NCBI GenBank assembly: GCA_963853835.1
Contig: OY970824.1
Span: 63,444,884 to 63,508,883 of the forward strand
DNA from: Calendula officinalis
Taxonomy: Eukaryota > Streptophyta > Magnoliopsida > Asterales > Asteraceae
Reading direction: 5' to 3'
DNA: 64,000 nt
The translations under genes and the position numbers were made by a program. A model generated the notes under the pieces. That model worked only from the letters and a program-made list of their open reading frames with translations, had not been told where the DNA came from and searched no databases. Below are positions 22,730 through 34,963 of the stretch, one piece after another. Within the stretch, counting starts at the first letter, position 1. Each line of letters begins with the position of its first letter.

Positions 22730-23370
22730 GAGCAAAACAATACCGTTGTTTCAGTGTGTCAACTGTGGCATATTTAGACACTGCTTCAATCAAATTAGCA
22801 GTCCTCTCATATACCCATTACTAAAAAAATTTATCTGTAAATATTGACGGAGGGCTTTTGTAAGTACTTGATTGTATGAAGAGAAAAGCATTTTGCATTA
22901 GATAAATGATCAATGAGGCTTTCAGATATCACAACCTAAATTAATAAGAATTTATTTAGTATAAGATACAACAGATGACAAAAATATATGCACAATATAA
23001 GTTTTCAATCATCATATAGTCATTTTACATTAAAAATGGTATGTCATGAATTTGTAACTTGAAGAATTATGTGGGGAAATAGACACAATAAAGATCATGA
23101 AGTAAAAATTTACAATAATGTGTGGTTGTTTTCGAAGTGCAATGCTGTGATGTACCTCATCCAGCCCTCCAACAAGCTGCAAAATAGACTTAATTATCAC
23201 AAATAGAAGATACATGTAAAGTCAAATAAATAAACCTTTTAAGTGCATGAGGAGTTGCATCAGCCTTTATCTTAGAAGGATTTTTCCAACTTAAATTATC
23301 AAAAGCATCAATTATTGTTGTTCAACTACGTCTAACTCTTTGAATGATTTCACTCGCTCGTTGTCTTCTT
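22730..23370 (-). pseudogene. RH10: DEAD-box RNA helicase (RH10/DDX47-like) pseudogene fragment
   Basis: Four blocks in gene order on the minus strand match this helicase subfamily. 23365-23235 reads NERVKSFKELDVV and, after a frameshift, DAFDNLSWKNPSKIKADATP (motif Q region). 23183-23115, after a TTTGCAG acceptor, reads LVGGLDEVHHSIALRKQPH. 22920-22845 reads SLIDHLSNAKCFSLHTIKYL. 22795-22730 reads IEAVSKYATVDTLKQRY. Motif I (the ATP loop), DEAD itself and the helicase C domain are absent or lost. Intron acceptors are kept, so this came from genomic DNA and not from a retrocopied mRNA. It sits inside the P450 pseudogene. The identity is from remembered family motifs. Confidence 0.72.
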
Positions 23371-23867
23371 CCTTTTATAATCTTCGAATACTGGAATCAA
23401 ATGATTTTAGTCAGAAATTTTTGTCATAACAAAAGAAACAGGAGCAAAAATCATAAAATTTATCCTTGTTAAAGAATATTCAAAGGCAAATAAGATTCAA
23501 ACCAAAATTCCATTTCCAAATTGATATGACAATTCAAATTGATGAAGCTATAAAACAATCGTCGCCAAGTTATAAAACAGTTCGCCTAGAAATCAAGCTA
23601 TACAACAGTCGCCCAGAAATCAAGCTAACCCGGTTAAATCCATTGGCCCTATAAAAACGCATCGTATTCTGCTGTTGCCGCCCATCCCCATCGTGAGGCG
23701 TGAATCTCCTCTTCGTTTTGCCGTCTATCCCTATTTACCGATCAATTTTATTTTTTTTTGTGTAATAGGTATATGTGAAGCCTGCTATGATGCCCTCTAA
23801 TTGAATGCCCCGGGCCCAAGCCCAGTTCGCCCAGCCTACGGGCCGGGCCTGATTGGGATTGAATTCA
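23371..23867. other. non-coding filler in the P450 pseudogene
   Basis: The right end contains a GC-rich dyad (gccccgggcccaagccc ... gggccgggcc, about 23805-23850). Related GGGCCGG and CCCGGGC words lie at the left junction (22645-22680). These may be the termini of whatever carried the helicase pieces in. I could not define TIRs or a TSD. Confidence 0.35.
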
Positions 23868-24229
23868 AAAGGTTTGTCCCAATACCATTGGTCCCGTTGG
23901 ATTGACCAAACATTCAAAAGACGTTACAACCCTTTGGGGTAGTGTATCCGCCGACAATGCAATCCTCGGTTGGTGATCGTGGGATTAGGAGGGGATTTAT
24001 AGGGTTCAACCGTTAAGACGGTTAATAAAATGTTATGATGTGTATCAACCACCCTTGTATTTTAGGAATTGTCATTTCATTATTGAAAACACAAGTCAAT
24101 AATACTTGCAATAATATCTAAACACATTCCTAGAATTGTTGTTAGCAAAATCCTATTTTTATTGTAATATCTAGATATTTAATTTATATTTCTAATCATA
24201 TTTTTCCGTTATGGTAACTTCAAACAAAT

Positions 24230-24360
24230 TAGAAGGGTGCCCGCGCAACACCATGTAACTATTCTTTGCGGCGACCCACTGGTGGGTGGTGGTGGTGGTG
24301 ACGCTGACTGGTGGTGGTCGCGGGTGGTAGGCGATGGTCGGGTGGTGGCAGTAATTTTAA
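24230..24360. repeat. GGT/GTGG-rich low-complexity tract
   Basis: It starts with gtgcccgcgcaacacc, resembling ggtacccgcgcaatgcg at 40638. A run of ggtggtgg-type triplets follows in both. It is probably the same kind of transposon end, but the two pieces are too decayed to define. Confidence 0.35.
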
Positions 24361-24414
24361 CATTTTAAAGTTTAAAAGATTAATTAAAATAATTATAACC
24401 CAGTAATGAACACA

Positions 24415-24530
24415 TGGTCTTGTAGCTTAGGAGAGTATTATTTTAATAATGTAGATGTTGCAAGTTCAAGTCCTGCATGATGTATATTTTTTAATAAACA
24501 CAAATATGTTCCAAAATAACAAGTGTTTTG
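24415..24530 (+). repeat. tRNA-derived SINE-like sequence
   Basis: It has a possible Pol III A box (TAGCTTAGGAGAG) and B box (GTTCAAGTCC) about 45 bases apart, starting tggtcttgtagc as in the copy at 42733. The acceptor stem does not pair, so it is not a tRNA gene. Confidence 0.45.
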
Positions 24531-24539
24531 GCTTAAACT

Positions 24540-25261
24540 TAAGACATGTATGATATCAGAAATTGAATCCTGCAAACACCTTTTGTGGTGTCAAATATGA
24601 GGGATTTTTCCCTGGAAATCCTTATGGGGGCTGTGTTTGCCCTGTAAATGAGCAGAACCGGGGTGCTCGCTGGAAAATTGCGAGTACACTTCCGTTAATA
24701 TCATTTCGAAAAAATTATTTGCGTTTATAAAAAAATAAACGTAGGTCTCGAACGTGACCTTCAAAGTACTTAACCAAGACTTTAGCCTACTAAGCTATTA
24801 TTCCTATGTTTTTTTATTTTTCAAATTATATTCATTTTGTTCATATACGGAAACATACGGAATGAATGGCAAGAATTATACCGGAAAAACCACCATCGCC
24901 TATTCACGCACCTCTCTCTCTCTCTCTCTCTCTCTCCCTGGAAAAATTAAGCCGGAGAACTCAACCATACTCTCTCTTACGTCACTACCGCTGTTAACTA
25001 TCTTGATTGTTGCCGTCCTATCCGACCTCTGCCATTGTTGTGTTCCATTTTCTTTAAGGTTAGGGTTTATTATCATCGATTGTGTGTAATTTCTAGTCAC
25101 ATTTTTTATTGTTTGTGTCACTCATCAGAATTACAAAAACCCTTAACAAAATCAAGATTCTTTGGATCTGTTTTGTTCGTGAAGATTTAGGGTTTCATAT
25201 TTCAGACAGAATCCTGGTTCCATGATTGATGTTTCTGATTTTGGTTTAAATTTCGTTCGCG
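24540..25261 (+). other. non-coding; 5'UTR-like stretch with (CT)n before the UBP pseudogene
   Basis: A (CT)12-13 repeat at 24912-24936 and a pyrimidine-rich, then gttagggttta-containing stretch (about 25058-25068) look like a plant 5'UTR. They lead directly into UBP exon sequence at about 25262. The matching part of the intact UBP gene is an internal exon, so this leader is foreign to it. Confidence 0.4.
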
Positions 25262-28222
25262 TTTAAGACGATGGGAAATACTTATCATCCCAGGCAGATA
25301 GAAGTGTTCGAAACCTTACACTCTTCACAGGTACTATATATATTCTTTAATTAAATGTTTTTTATACTAAATCTTTTGCTAGAAATTGTATTTGCCCATA
25401 TGTGCATTCTTCTGACATATATATGTTCAGATACTATTTTCTAATATTTTTTGGTCGAATTCTTTTTTATGCAGTGTATTGGTTCATAGTGGTGGGGTAC
25501 ATACATTTACATCAGACCAACCCTTTCTGATCAATGGTGTGAATTTTATCAGTTATTTATGAGCTTATGTTGTTTTCATCTTTTAATTATGTCGTGTTAT
25601 TTTGTTTAGGCTTAAGTTTGATGATGAACGTGTAACCAAAGAAGACATAAAGAGGGCATTGGATGCACACTATGGGGGAGAGGAGGAGGTGATTTAATAG
25701 ATTTTTTTAATGATTCTTTTAATTTGAAGGTTTTCTGATTTTATTTTGTGTGACAGTTACCTCAAGCAAATCCTGGGTTCAATAACTCTCCATTTAAATT
25801 TACAAAGTATTCAAATGCATATATGCTTGTTTATATACGTGAAAGTGACAAGGAGAAAATAGTATGTAACGTGGATGAGAAGGATATAGCAGAGCATCTA
25901 AGAGTAAAACATATTTTTTTTTAATATTTATTTTCTCATATTGAACAAACTATTTTAACATTGCTTTATAATGTTTCAGGTAAGATTGACGAAAGTACAA
26001 GAAGAGAAGGAGCAAAAAAGAAAAGAGAAAGCAGATGCACATCTATATACAATTATAAAGGTCAAAAGTCAAAACCCCTTGTTGAATTATTGTATTATTT
26101 CCATTATTCAGTTTACTTATCTTATAATTAAACATTATTAGGTTGCTCGAGATGAAGAACTTCGTGAACAACTAGGGAAATGTATATTTTTTGATTTAGT
26201 GGATCATGATAAAGTTCGTGGCTTTCGTATCCAAAAACAAACATCTTTTGCCCTTTTTAAGGTAAAATATCTCCCTTTTCTTGTAAGCAATAATGTTTTT
26301 TTTTTTTTAGTTTCTTTATTTTTATGGATGTAGGATTTATTCCCAATTTCTCAACCTGAGAAGACTAAAGAGGAAAGTCTACTTTTATTCAAACTTTATG
26401 ATCCTTTGAAGGAGGAACTCTGGTGTCCATTCTCCTATTTGTGTAATTAAAACATATAATTATGTTAATATATTTTGTTAATCATCTTTAATACCTTAAT
26501 TTTATACAAAAATATTTACTTAAAGTTTTTCTTTTACATGACAGGCATGTTGGGCAGCTGTTTGTGAAGGGTACTGGAAAACCGGTAGAAATAATGGCAA
26601 AACTGAATGAAATGGCTGGCTTTGCACCTGATGAAGAAATCAAACTATTCTAGGTTTTTATTTATTTATTTTTTCTTATACAAGTAGAAGCTTGGATATC
26701 TCATGGATCTTATAATTCATATTCCATTCAGGAAATAAAGTTTGAACACATTGACAAGAAGCTAACTTTTCGGGGTAGTCAGGTATCAATTCTATTCTGA
26801 ACTTCTAATATCATTATTTAAAACCTATTGCAAACATTTTTAATCTTTCTTTCTTTTCTTTTTTTTTTCTTTTTTTTTTTTTGTAATTACTTAATAGCTT
26901 GAAGATGGAGACATCATTTGGTTTCAAAAACCTCTCAAGCCCGAAAACACAGAAACATGCAGTTATCCCGACGTACCTTCTTTTCTGGAGTATGTTCACA
27001 ATCGTTAGGTATATTTTTCTATATTTTTTAATTTAATTATTTAAATAAGAAAATCTTTATAACCCAATTTGTCTCGTTCATAGGTTGTATGGTTTCGTTT
27101 CCTGGAGAATCCCAAGGATGACAAGTTTACTCTAGAATTGTGAATTCATTAACCTAATCATAGTTTAAGTTCACATGGGTTAGTTAACCAACCTTATTGT
27201 ATTTCAGGTCAAAACTTGACAATTATGATAATGTTGTTGAAAAATTAGCTGGCCATTTAAAATTAGAAGATCCATTTAAAAGCAGGGTTACATCTAAATT
27301 ATCGTGAAGTATTTATTAATTTTTGTTGTTGCAGACTTCAGATATTTTGTATTATGAAGTATTGGATATCCCTCTGCCAGAATTACAAGGTCTAAAAATT
27401 CTTAAAGTTGCATTTCATCATGCTACTTAAGATGAGGTAAGTGTTGAGTTACAACTATATCTTTTTTTGTTATTTTTTTTTTTTTGTTAATGCGTAGTTT
27501 TAATTAATTGCTAGGTGGTAATAGATACTATTAGATTACCAAAACAAAGCACAGTTGGTGATGTAATTAATGACCTCAAAACAAAGGTAATTATAATATT
27601 TGGTTTTATTGATAACAAATGTTATATGGTTAATTGTTGTGAAACAAACAGGTTGAGTTATGTAATCCAGACTACTTGAGGTTTTTTACGACAAAATTTA
27701 CAAGGTAATTAATTAATGTTTTTTGTATTATCCATCCAGTTTGTGATTTACATTTCTGTTAAACTTGTTTCCATATATGCAGATTTTCCCCCTGAATGAT
27801 AAAATTGAAAATATTAATGATCAATACTAGACCTTAGTCCCTTACGCGCTGAAGAGGTATGTGTTAATTAATAATTAATTAATGATGGTTTTGTGCAAGT
27901 ATATAGAGTTTAATTTTGTTACAGGTTCAGAAGAAGAAAAAGAGGCAGGTACTCAAAATCGTTTAATTCATGTTTATCATTTTATAAAAGACAGCTCAAA
28001 ATCAGGTCATTTTGCATTTACAACTACAAATTAATTTACTTTTTACAGTTGGTGATTGTAAATTTGTAATACTAAATAGTTACATGCATATATGTTTGTA
28101 CAGCAGGTCCAGAATATTGGGGAACCATTTTTCTTGGTCATTCGTGAAGGTGAAACATTAGCCCAAGTTAAACAACGGATACAAAACAAGTTACAGTTCC
28201 AGATGAAGACTTTTCAAAGGTA
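25262..28222 (+). pseudogene. UBP12/13 ubiquitin protease pseudogene, copy 1
   Basis: An intron-containing partial copy of the gene at 60087. It begins inside the exon for DDGKYLS..QADRSVRNL and runs through the C-terminal HUBL domains to QQVQNIGEPFFLVIREGETL (28101-28220). Recognisable exons lie at about 25476, 25610, 25757, 25979, 26143, 26335, 26545, 26732, 26899, 27084, 27209, 27335, 27514, 27652 and 28101. The MATH domain and the catalytic Cys exon are absent, and the His-box exon has lost the HGGHYYAY codons. The two exons equivalent to 63534-63656 and 63737-63814 are deleted. Stops (for example after EEIKLF and in VAFHHAT*) and a 1-bp loss near 25310 confirm decay. Introns show it arose by DNA duplication. 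Confidence 0.9.
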
Positions 28223-28486
28223 TGTAATAATATATATTAATTATTCTTCTTTTTACTCAATGTATTTTAAATTCATTTTTCTGATATTTGGTAATATGGT
28301 CTTTTAATATACTTCTTAAATCTAAAATTTGCTTTACTTTAATATGGTTCTTACAGGATGCAAAGATTGGGGTTTTGTTCGTTATTTTCCCGTGTTCTTC
28401 AACTTAACTTGCAATTGTTCGAATATGATTTTATGCGAGACACAATGGTGAAGGTTAGTTTTCTCATAACAACCGCTTTAATTTGT

Positions 28487-31400
28487 CACACACACACTGA
28501 ATGTTGCTAAAAACACCGTCGCAAACTGCCTGTCCCTGTCGCAAACTGAATGTCGTTTTAAATATAATCACCAACTGAATGTCGTCTCAAACAGATTTTT
28601 TCCCCGTCGTGCAAACTGAATGTCGCTTAAAATATCGTTTGCAAACTGAATGTTGCTTAAAATACCATCCCAAATTGAATGTCATTAAAAATACCGCCGC
28701 GAACTGATTATCCTTGTCGCAAACTGAATATCGCTTGAAATACCATCATAAACTAAATGTCCCTTGAAATATCGTTGCAAACTGAATGTCGTTAAAATTA
28801 ACATCCCAAGCTGAAAGTCGCTAAAATACCGTCGCAAATTTATTGTCCCTGTCACAAGGTGAATGTCGCTTAAAATACCGTCGCAAGTTGAATGTCGCTT
28901 AAAATACCGTCGCAAACTGAATGTCGCTAAAAATAACATCCCAAGCTTAATGTCGCTTAAACTTCCGTCGCAAATTGAATGTCGCTTAAAATATCGTTGC
29001 AAACTGATTGTCCCTGTCTCAAATTGAATGTCGCTTAATATATCGTGGCGAACTAAATGTCTCAAATTGAATGTCGCTTAAAATATCATGGCGAACTAAA
29101 TGTCGCTTAAAATACCGTGTCAAAATGAGAATGTCGCTTAAAATACCGTGGCGAACTGATTGTCCTTGTCAAAAACTTGATTGTCCTGGTCAAAAACTGA
29201 ATGTCGCTTAAAAAAACGTCGCAAACTGAATGTCGCTTAAAAAAACGTCACAAACTGAATGTCGCTAAACTGAATGTCCCTTAAAATAGCGTCGTGTATT
29301 GATTGTCCACGTCACAAACTGAATGCCGTTTTGAAACCATTCCATAGTGAATGCCTTTAAGAATATAGTCGCAAACTGATTGTGCCAGTCGGAAACTGAA
29401 TGTCGCTTAACAAATTGAATGTCGTGTAAACTATCGTTGCAAACTGACTGTTGCTAAAATTAACGTCCCAAGCTGAATGTCGCTTAAAATACCGTCGCAA
29501 AGTGGTTGTTCCCATCACAAACTGAATGTCGCTTATAAAACCATAACAAACTTAATATCGCGTAAAATATCGTTTAGGGTATCGTCGCAAATTGGATGTT
29601 GCTAAAATTAACGTCCAAGATGAATGTCGCCTAAAATACCGTCGCAAATTGATTGTCCCCGTCCCAAGCTAAACGTCGCTTAACATACCATTGCGAACTG
29701 GATGTTGGTGAAAATACCGTGGCGAAATGATTGTCCCCGTCGCAAACTAAATGTCGCTTAAAATACAGTCGCAAACTAATTGTCACTTTCTCAAACTCAA
29801 ATGTCTTTTAAAATAACGAAGAGAATTGAATGTCGATTTAAATATCGTTGCGAACTGAATGTTGCTATTATACCGTCGCAAACTGATTGTTCCTTGTCGC
29901 AAACTGAATGTCGCTTTAAATACAATCACAAATTGAATGTCGCTTAAAATTCCATCGCAAACAGACTGTCCCGAATGTCGCTTAAAATACTATCACAAAT
30001 TGAATGTCGCTTAAAGTATCATGGCAAATTGAATATCGCTTAACATATTATCGCGAAATGATTTTCCTCGTCGCAAATTGAATGTTGCTTAAAATACCAC
30101 CCCAAACAGAATGTCATTAAAAATACCGTTGCAAGGTCGCAAATTGAATGTCGCTTAAAATACTATCGCTAATTGTATGTCGCTAAATACCATCACAAAC
30201 TAAATGTCCTTTAAAATACCATTGTAAACTGAATGTCACTAAGATTAACGTCCCAAGCTGAATGTTGCTTAAAATACCGTCGCAAATTGATTGTCCCTGT
30301 CACAAACTGAATGTCGCAAGCTAAATGTCGCTTAAAATACCGTTGCAAGTTGAATGTCGCTTAATAGATTTTCCCCTTCGCAAACAGAATGTCGCTTAAA
30401 ATATAGTGGCAAACTGAATGTCGCTTATATATCGTCGCAAATGAATGTCGCTTAAAATACCGTCGCAAACTGAATGTCGCTTAAAAGTCCGTCGCAAACT
30501 GAATCTTGCTTAAAATACCGTCGCAAATCGAAAGTCGCTTAAAATACCGTCGTGAACTGATTGTCACAAACTGAATGTCGCTTAATATACTGTGGCGAAA
30601 TGATTGTCCCCGTCGCAAACTGAATGCCTCTTAAAATAACGCCGCAAATTGAATGTCGCTAAAATTAACGTCCCCATGGGAATGTCCCTTAAAATACCGT
30701 CGCAACTCGAATGTCGCTTTAAATACAATCACAAACTATATGTCGCTTAAAATAACGCCGCAAACTGAATGTCGCTTAAAATACCGCAGCAAACGTAAAG
30801 TCGCAAGCTGATTGTCCTTGTCGCAAATTGAATATCGCTTAAAATACCGTTGCGAACTGAATGTCAATATCGTTGCAAACTGAATGTCCCTAAATGTCAC
30901 TTAAAATATCGTCACAAACTCGCAAAATGAATGTCGCTTGATATACTGTCGCAAACTGAATGTCGCTTAAAATACCTTCACAAACTGAATGTCGCTTAAT
31001 ATACCATCGCAAATTGAATGTCGCTTAAAATATCGTAGCGAACTGATTGTCCCCGTCGTAAACTGAATGTCGCTTAAAATTCCATCACACTGAATGTTGC
31101 TAAAAATAATATCGCAAACTGATTGTCCCCGTCGCAAACTGAATGTCGCTTAAAATACCATCACAAACTAAATGTTGCTTAAAGTACCGTTGCAAACTAA
31201 ATTTCGCTAAAATTGACGAAATTGTCGTCGCAAACTGAATGTCGCTTAAAAAATCGTCACAAACTGATTGTCTGATTGTCCCCCTCGTAAACTGAATGTC
31301 ACTTAAAATACCATCCCAAACTGAATGTTGTTAAATATACCATCGCAAACTTATTGTTCCGGTTGCAAACTTAACATCACTTAAAATACCATCACAAACT

Positions 31401-31932
31401 AAATGTCACTTAAATACCGTCGCGAACCGATTGTCCTCGTCACAAACTGAATGTCTCTTTTAATACCATCCCAAACTGAATGTTGCTAAGAATACCGTCT
31501 CAAACTGATTGTCCCTTCGCAAAATGAATGTCGCTTAAAATACGGTCGCAAATGATTGTCTCTGTGCTCAAAATACCGTCGCAAACTAATTGTCACTCAA
31601 ATTAACGCCCCAAGTTGTATGTTGCTTAAGATACCGTCGCAAATTGATTGTCTCTGTCGGATATTCAATGTCGCTTAAGATAGCATAGCAAACTAAATGT
31701 CGCTTAAAATACCGCCGCAAACTAAATGTCACTAAAATTAACGTCCCAAGCTGAATGTCGCTTAAGATATTGTCGCAAATTGATTGTCTCTATCGGAAAT
31801 TCAGTGTCGCTTAAGATAGCATAGCAAACTGATTGTCCCCGTCACAAACAGAATGTCGCTTAAAATACTGTCGTAAACTAAATGTCATTAAAATACCATC
31901 GCGAACTGATTGTAACCGTCGTAAACTGAATC
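28487..31932. repeat. minisatellite array 1, about 29-bp unit, about 3.4 kb
   Basis: Head-to-tail, imperfect copies of a unit close to AAATACCGTCGCAAACTGAA plus TGTCGCTTA (29 bp), so roughly 110-120 copies. A recurrent variant has ctgattgtccccgtcgc in place of ctgaatgtcgctt. It begins inside the intron after the DTMVK-type exon of the second UBP copy, right after a (CA)n stretch, and ends at a T-run. It is rich in CpG compared with its flanks. Small ORFs crossing it are repeat artefacts. Confidence 0.92.
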
Positions 31933-33320
31933 TTTTTTTTGTCTTACCCAACAAATACCCAACAAACTAATTACTAACTATATTAATCAGTGTTGCTTTA
32001 TAATGTTTAAGGTAAGATAACGCTTTATAATGTTTAAGGTAAGATTGAAGAAAGAACAAAAAGAAAAGGAGCAAAAAAGAAGGGAGAAAGCAGAGGCTCA
32101 TTTATATACAATTATAAAGGTCACAAGTCAAAACCCCTTGTTAAATTATTGTATTATTTCCATTAATCATTTTGGAAAAATTAAACATAATTAGGTTGCT
32201 CGTGATGAAGACCTTAGTGAACAAATAGGGAAAGATATAATTTTTTTTATTTAGTGGATCATGATAAAGTTCATAGCTTTCGTGTCCAAAAATAAACATC
32301 TTTTGTCCTTTTTAAGGTTAAATATCTCCTTTTTCTTTTCCTTGCTATATATTTGTAGTAAACCTGGATTAAATTTCAGGAAGACGTACCTAAAGAATTA
32401 GGTACCAACGTTTTTGTCTATGGGCAAAACGCCAAAATCACACTTACTGGCCAAATCATCCATTAACTCCTCAAGAAGAAGCTCAATCTGTATGTATTTG
32501 TTAATTAATTAATTAATTAATATCTTCCTTTAGGCTTTACCTAGTTATATAATTTTTTCAATAATTTTATGCGTTTTTTAGGTTGGACATTTGAAAGAGG
32601 AATCAAATAAGGCTAACAATGCTGAGCATAAGCTGTTTCTGGAAGTAGAAATTGGACAGGTAAATTTGGTGAAAGGTATATATTGTCTTATAAGCAATAA
32701 TTCTTTTTTATTATATTTTTGTTTTTATGGATTTAGGATTTACTTTTATTCAAACTTTAAGATCCTTTGAAGGAGGAACTTTGGTATATATTCTACCTCT
32801 TTATGTAATTGAACATGTCATTATGATAATACTTTTTTGTTAATCATGTCTAATACGTTAACAATTACAAAAATATTTACATGAGTTTACTCTTTTACTA
32901 GATATAGGTATGTTGGGCTTGGGCAGCTGTTTGTGAAGGGTAAAAACCGATAGATAGAAATATGACAAAATTGCATGAAATGACTGGCTCTGCACCTGAT
33001 GAAGAATTCAAACTATTCGAGGTTTTTCTTAAAAAAATATTTCTTTTTAATTTTTTTTGTTTGTAATTACTTTATAGCTTGAAGATGGAGACTATCATTT
33101 GCTTTCTAAAACCTCTCAAGCCTGAAAATATAGAAACATGTGTTATCCCGACGTACCTACTTTTCTAGAGTATGTTCACAATCGTCAGGTGAATTTTTTA
33201 AATTTAATTTATTTAATTTAAATAAGAAAAAACTTTGCAAATTACAACCCAATTTGTTTCGTTCGTAGGTTGTACTGTTTCGTTTTCTGGAGAATCCCAA
33301 GGATGACAAGTTTACTCTAG

Positions 33321-34114
33321 AATTGTGAGTTAATTAACCTAATCATAGTTTAAGTTCACATGGGTTAGTTAACCAACCTTATTGTATTTCAGGTCAAAAC
33401 TTGACAATTATGATAATGTTGTTGAAAAAATTAGCTGGCCATTTAAAATTAGAAGATCCATTTAAAAGCAGGGTTACATCTAAAATATCGTAAAGTATTT
33501 ATTAATTTTTGTTGTTGCAGACTTCAGATATTTTGTATTATGAAGTATTGGATATCCCTCTGCCAGAATTACAAGGTCTAAAAATTCTTAAAGTCGCATT
33601 TCATCCTGCTACTTAAGATGAGGTAAGTGCTGAGTTACAACTATATCTTTTTTTGTTATTTTTTTGTTGTTAATGCGTTGTTTTAATTAATTGTTAGGTG
33701 GTAATAGATACTATTAGAATTGTGAGTTAATTAACCTAATCATAGTTTAAGTTCACATGGGTTAGTTAACCAACCTTATTGTATTTCAGGTCAAAACTTG
33801 ACAATTATGATAATGTTGTTGAAAAAATTAGCTGGCCATTTAAAATTAGAAGATCCATTTAAAAGCAGGGTTACATCTAAAATATCGTAAAGTATTTATT
33901 AATTTTTGTTGTTGCAGACTTCAGATATTTTGTATTATGAAGTATTGGATATCCCTCTGCCAGAATTACAAGGTCTAAAAATTCTTAAAGTCGCATTTCA
34001 TCCTGCTACTTAAGATGAGGTAAGTGCTGAGTTACAACTATATCTTTTTTTGTTATTTTTTTGTTGTTAATGCGTTGTTTTAATTAATTGTTAGGTGGTA
34101 ATAGATACTATTAG
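33321..34114 (+). repeat. 397-bp perfect tandem duplication inside UBP pseudogene copy 2
   Basis: 33321-33717 and 33718-34114 look identical by eye. Both junctions share the trinucleotide TAG. Each unit holds the SKLDNYDNVVEK and TSDILYYEVLD exons. The identity means the event is much younger than the pseudogene. Confidence 0.9.
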
Positions 34115-34709
34115 ATTACCAAAACAAAGTACAGTTGGGGATGTAATTAATGACCTCAAAACAAAGGTAATTATTATATTTGGTTTTATTGATACTATAT
34201 TCTAAAGGTAATAATTGTTGTGAAACAAACAGGTTTTTTACCACAAAATAATGAAATATACAAGGTGATTACTTTTTTTCTTATCCACTTTGTGATTTAC
34301 ATTTGTGCTAAAGTTGTTTCCATATATGCAGAACCCCCCCTGAATGAGAAAATTGAAAATATTAATCATCAATATTGGTAGCTGAAGAGGTATTAATTAA
34401 TTACGGTTTTGTGCTGAGATTAATCTTGTTACAGGTTCTAGAAGAAGAAAAGGAAGTAGGCCCTCAAAATCCTTTAAATCATGTTTATCATTTTACAAAA
34501 GACACATCAAAACCAAGTGATTTTGTATATACAACTACAAATTAATTCACTTTTGCAGTTGGTAATTATTTACTACAGCAGGTCCATAATTTTGGGGAAC
34601 AGCTCTTCTTTGTCATTCGTGAGGGTGAAACATTTGGTCAAGTTAAACAACGGATACAAAACAAGTCACATGTTTCAGATGAAGACTTTTCAATGGTATA
34701 TATTAATTA

Positions 34710-34963
34710 CTCCCTCCGTCTCACAAAAAAGTTCCCATTTCTCTTGGGCACAAGCTTTTAGCAGATAATTAGTGGTGGGGTCCTTGGTAATACTTTTGAT
34801 TAAAATATAAGGTTAGATTGGAGAGAGAAAGTGTTTTATTGGTGGAAACTTTGGTAATAATATTATTTTATTAAGTAAGCCCTTTAAATTTGAGAAATGA
34901 GAATTTTTTTTGTGGGACAAAATTTTAAAGAGAAATGGGAACTTTTTTGTGGGACGGAGAGAG
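34710..34963. mobile_element. Stowaway-like MITE (254 bp)
   Basis: The termini are CTCCCTCCGTC and, inverted, CTCTCTCCGTCCCACAAAAA. Both sides have TA as target duplication (34708-34709, 34964-34965). It sits in the intron before the last exon of UBP pseudogene copy 2. The same family occurs at 59640. Confidence 0.88.

Larger units (their letters stand above)
21862..24025. repeat. decayed segmental copy of the CYP706 neighbourhood
   Basis: Stretches here match 40392-43400 in the same order and orientation. One is the 3' flank (gggatcctctatttggt versus gggatcctttctttggt, and atgaatcgataacattt in both). Others are the P450 stop-codon region (22540-22650 versus 42920-43037) and the P450 PERF region (23868-24025 versus 43233-43400). 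The left copy is much more decayed and carries a hAT MITE, a DEAD-box gene piece and a deletion of about 190 bp of P450 sequence. Confidence 0.78.
22540..24025 (-). pseudogene. CYP706-type P450 pseudogene, two exon-2 pieces
   Basis: Piece one (22540-22650) matches the last codons and 3'UTR of the intact P450 at 42966. Piece two (23868-24025) matches its exon 2 around IPKGCNVF, AWSIQRD and the PERF region, but with stops and frameshifts (for example TATAAATCCCC for the GPLLIP codons). The haem-binding segment between them is missing; about 1.2 kb of unrelated DNA stands in its place. Non-functional. Confidence 0.82.

Noticed and set aside
22645..23867. Helitron as carrier of the helicase pieces
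   Set aside because: No convincing 5' TC and 3' CTRR with hairpin could be placed, and part of the P450 is deleted; left open rather than called.
28685..29065. 126-codon minus-strand ORF in the repeat array
   Set aside because: Its periodic peptide comes from the tandem repeat; no start context, no homology pattern other than the repeat.
28487..31932. Regular short repeats of about 29 bp that could look like a CRISPR array
   Set aside because: The units are contiguous and imperfect, with no unique spacers, and the DNA is clearly plant nuclear. It is a minisatellite.
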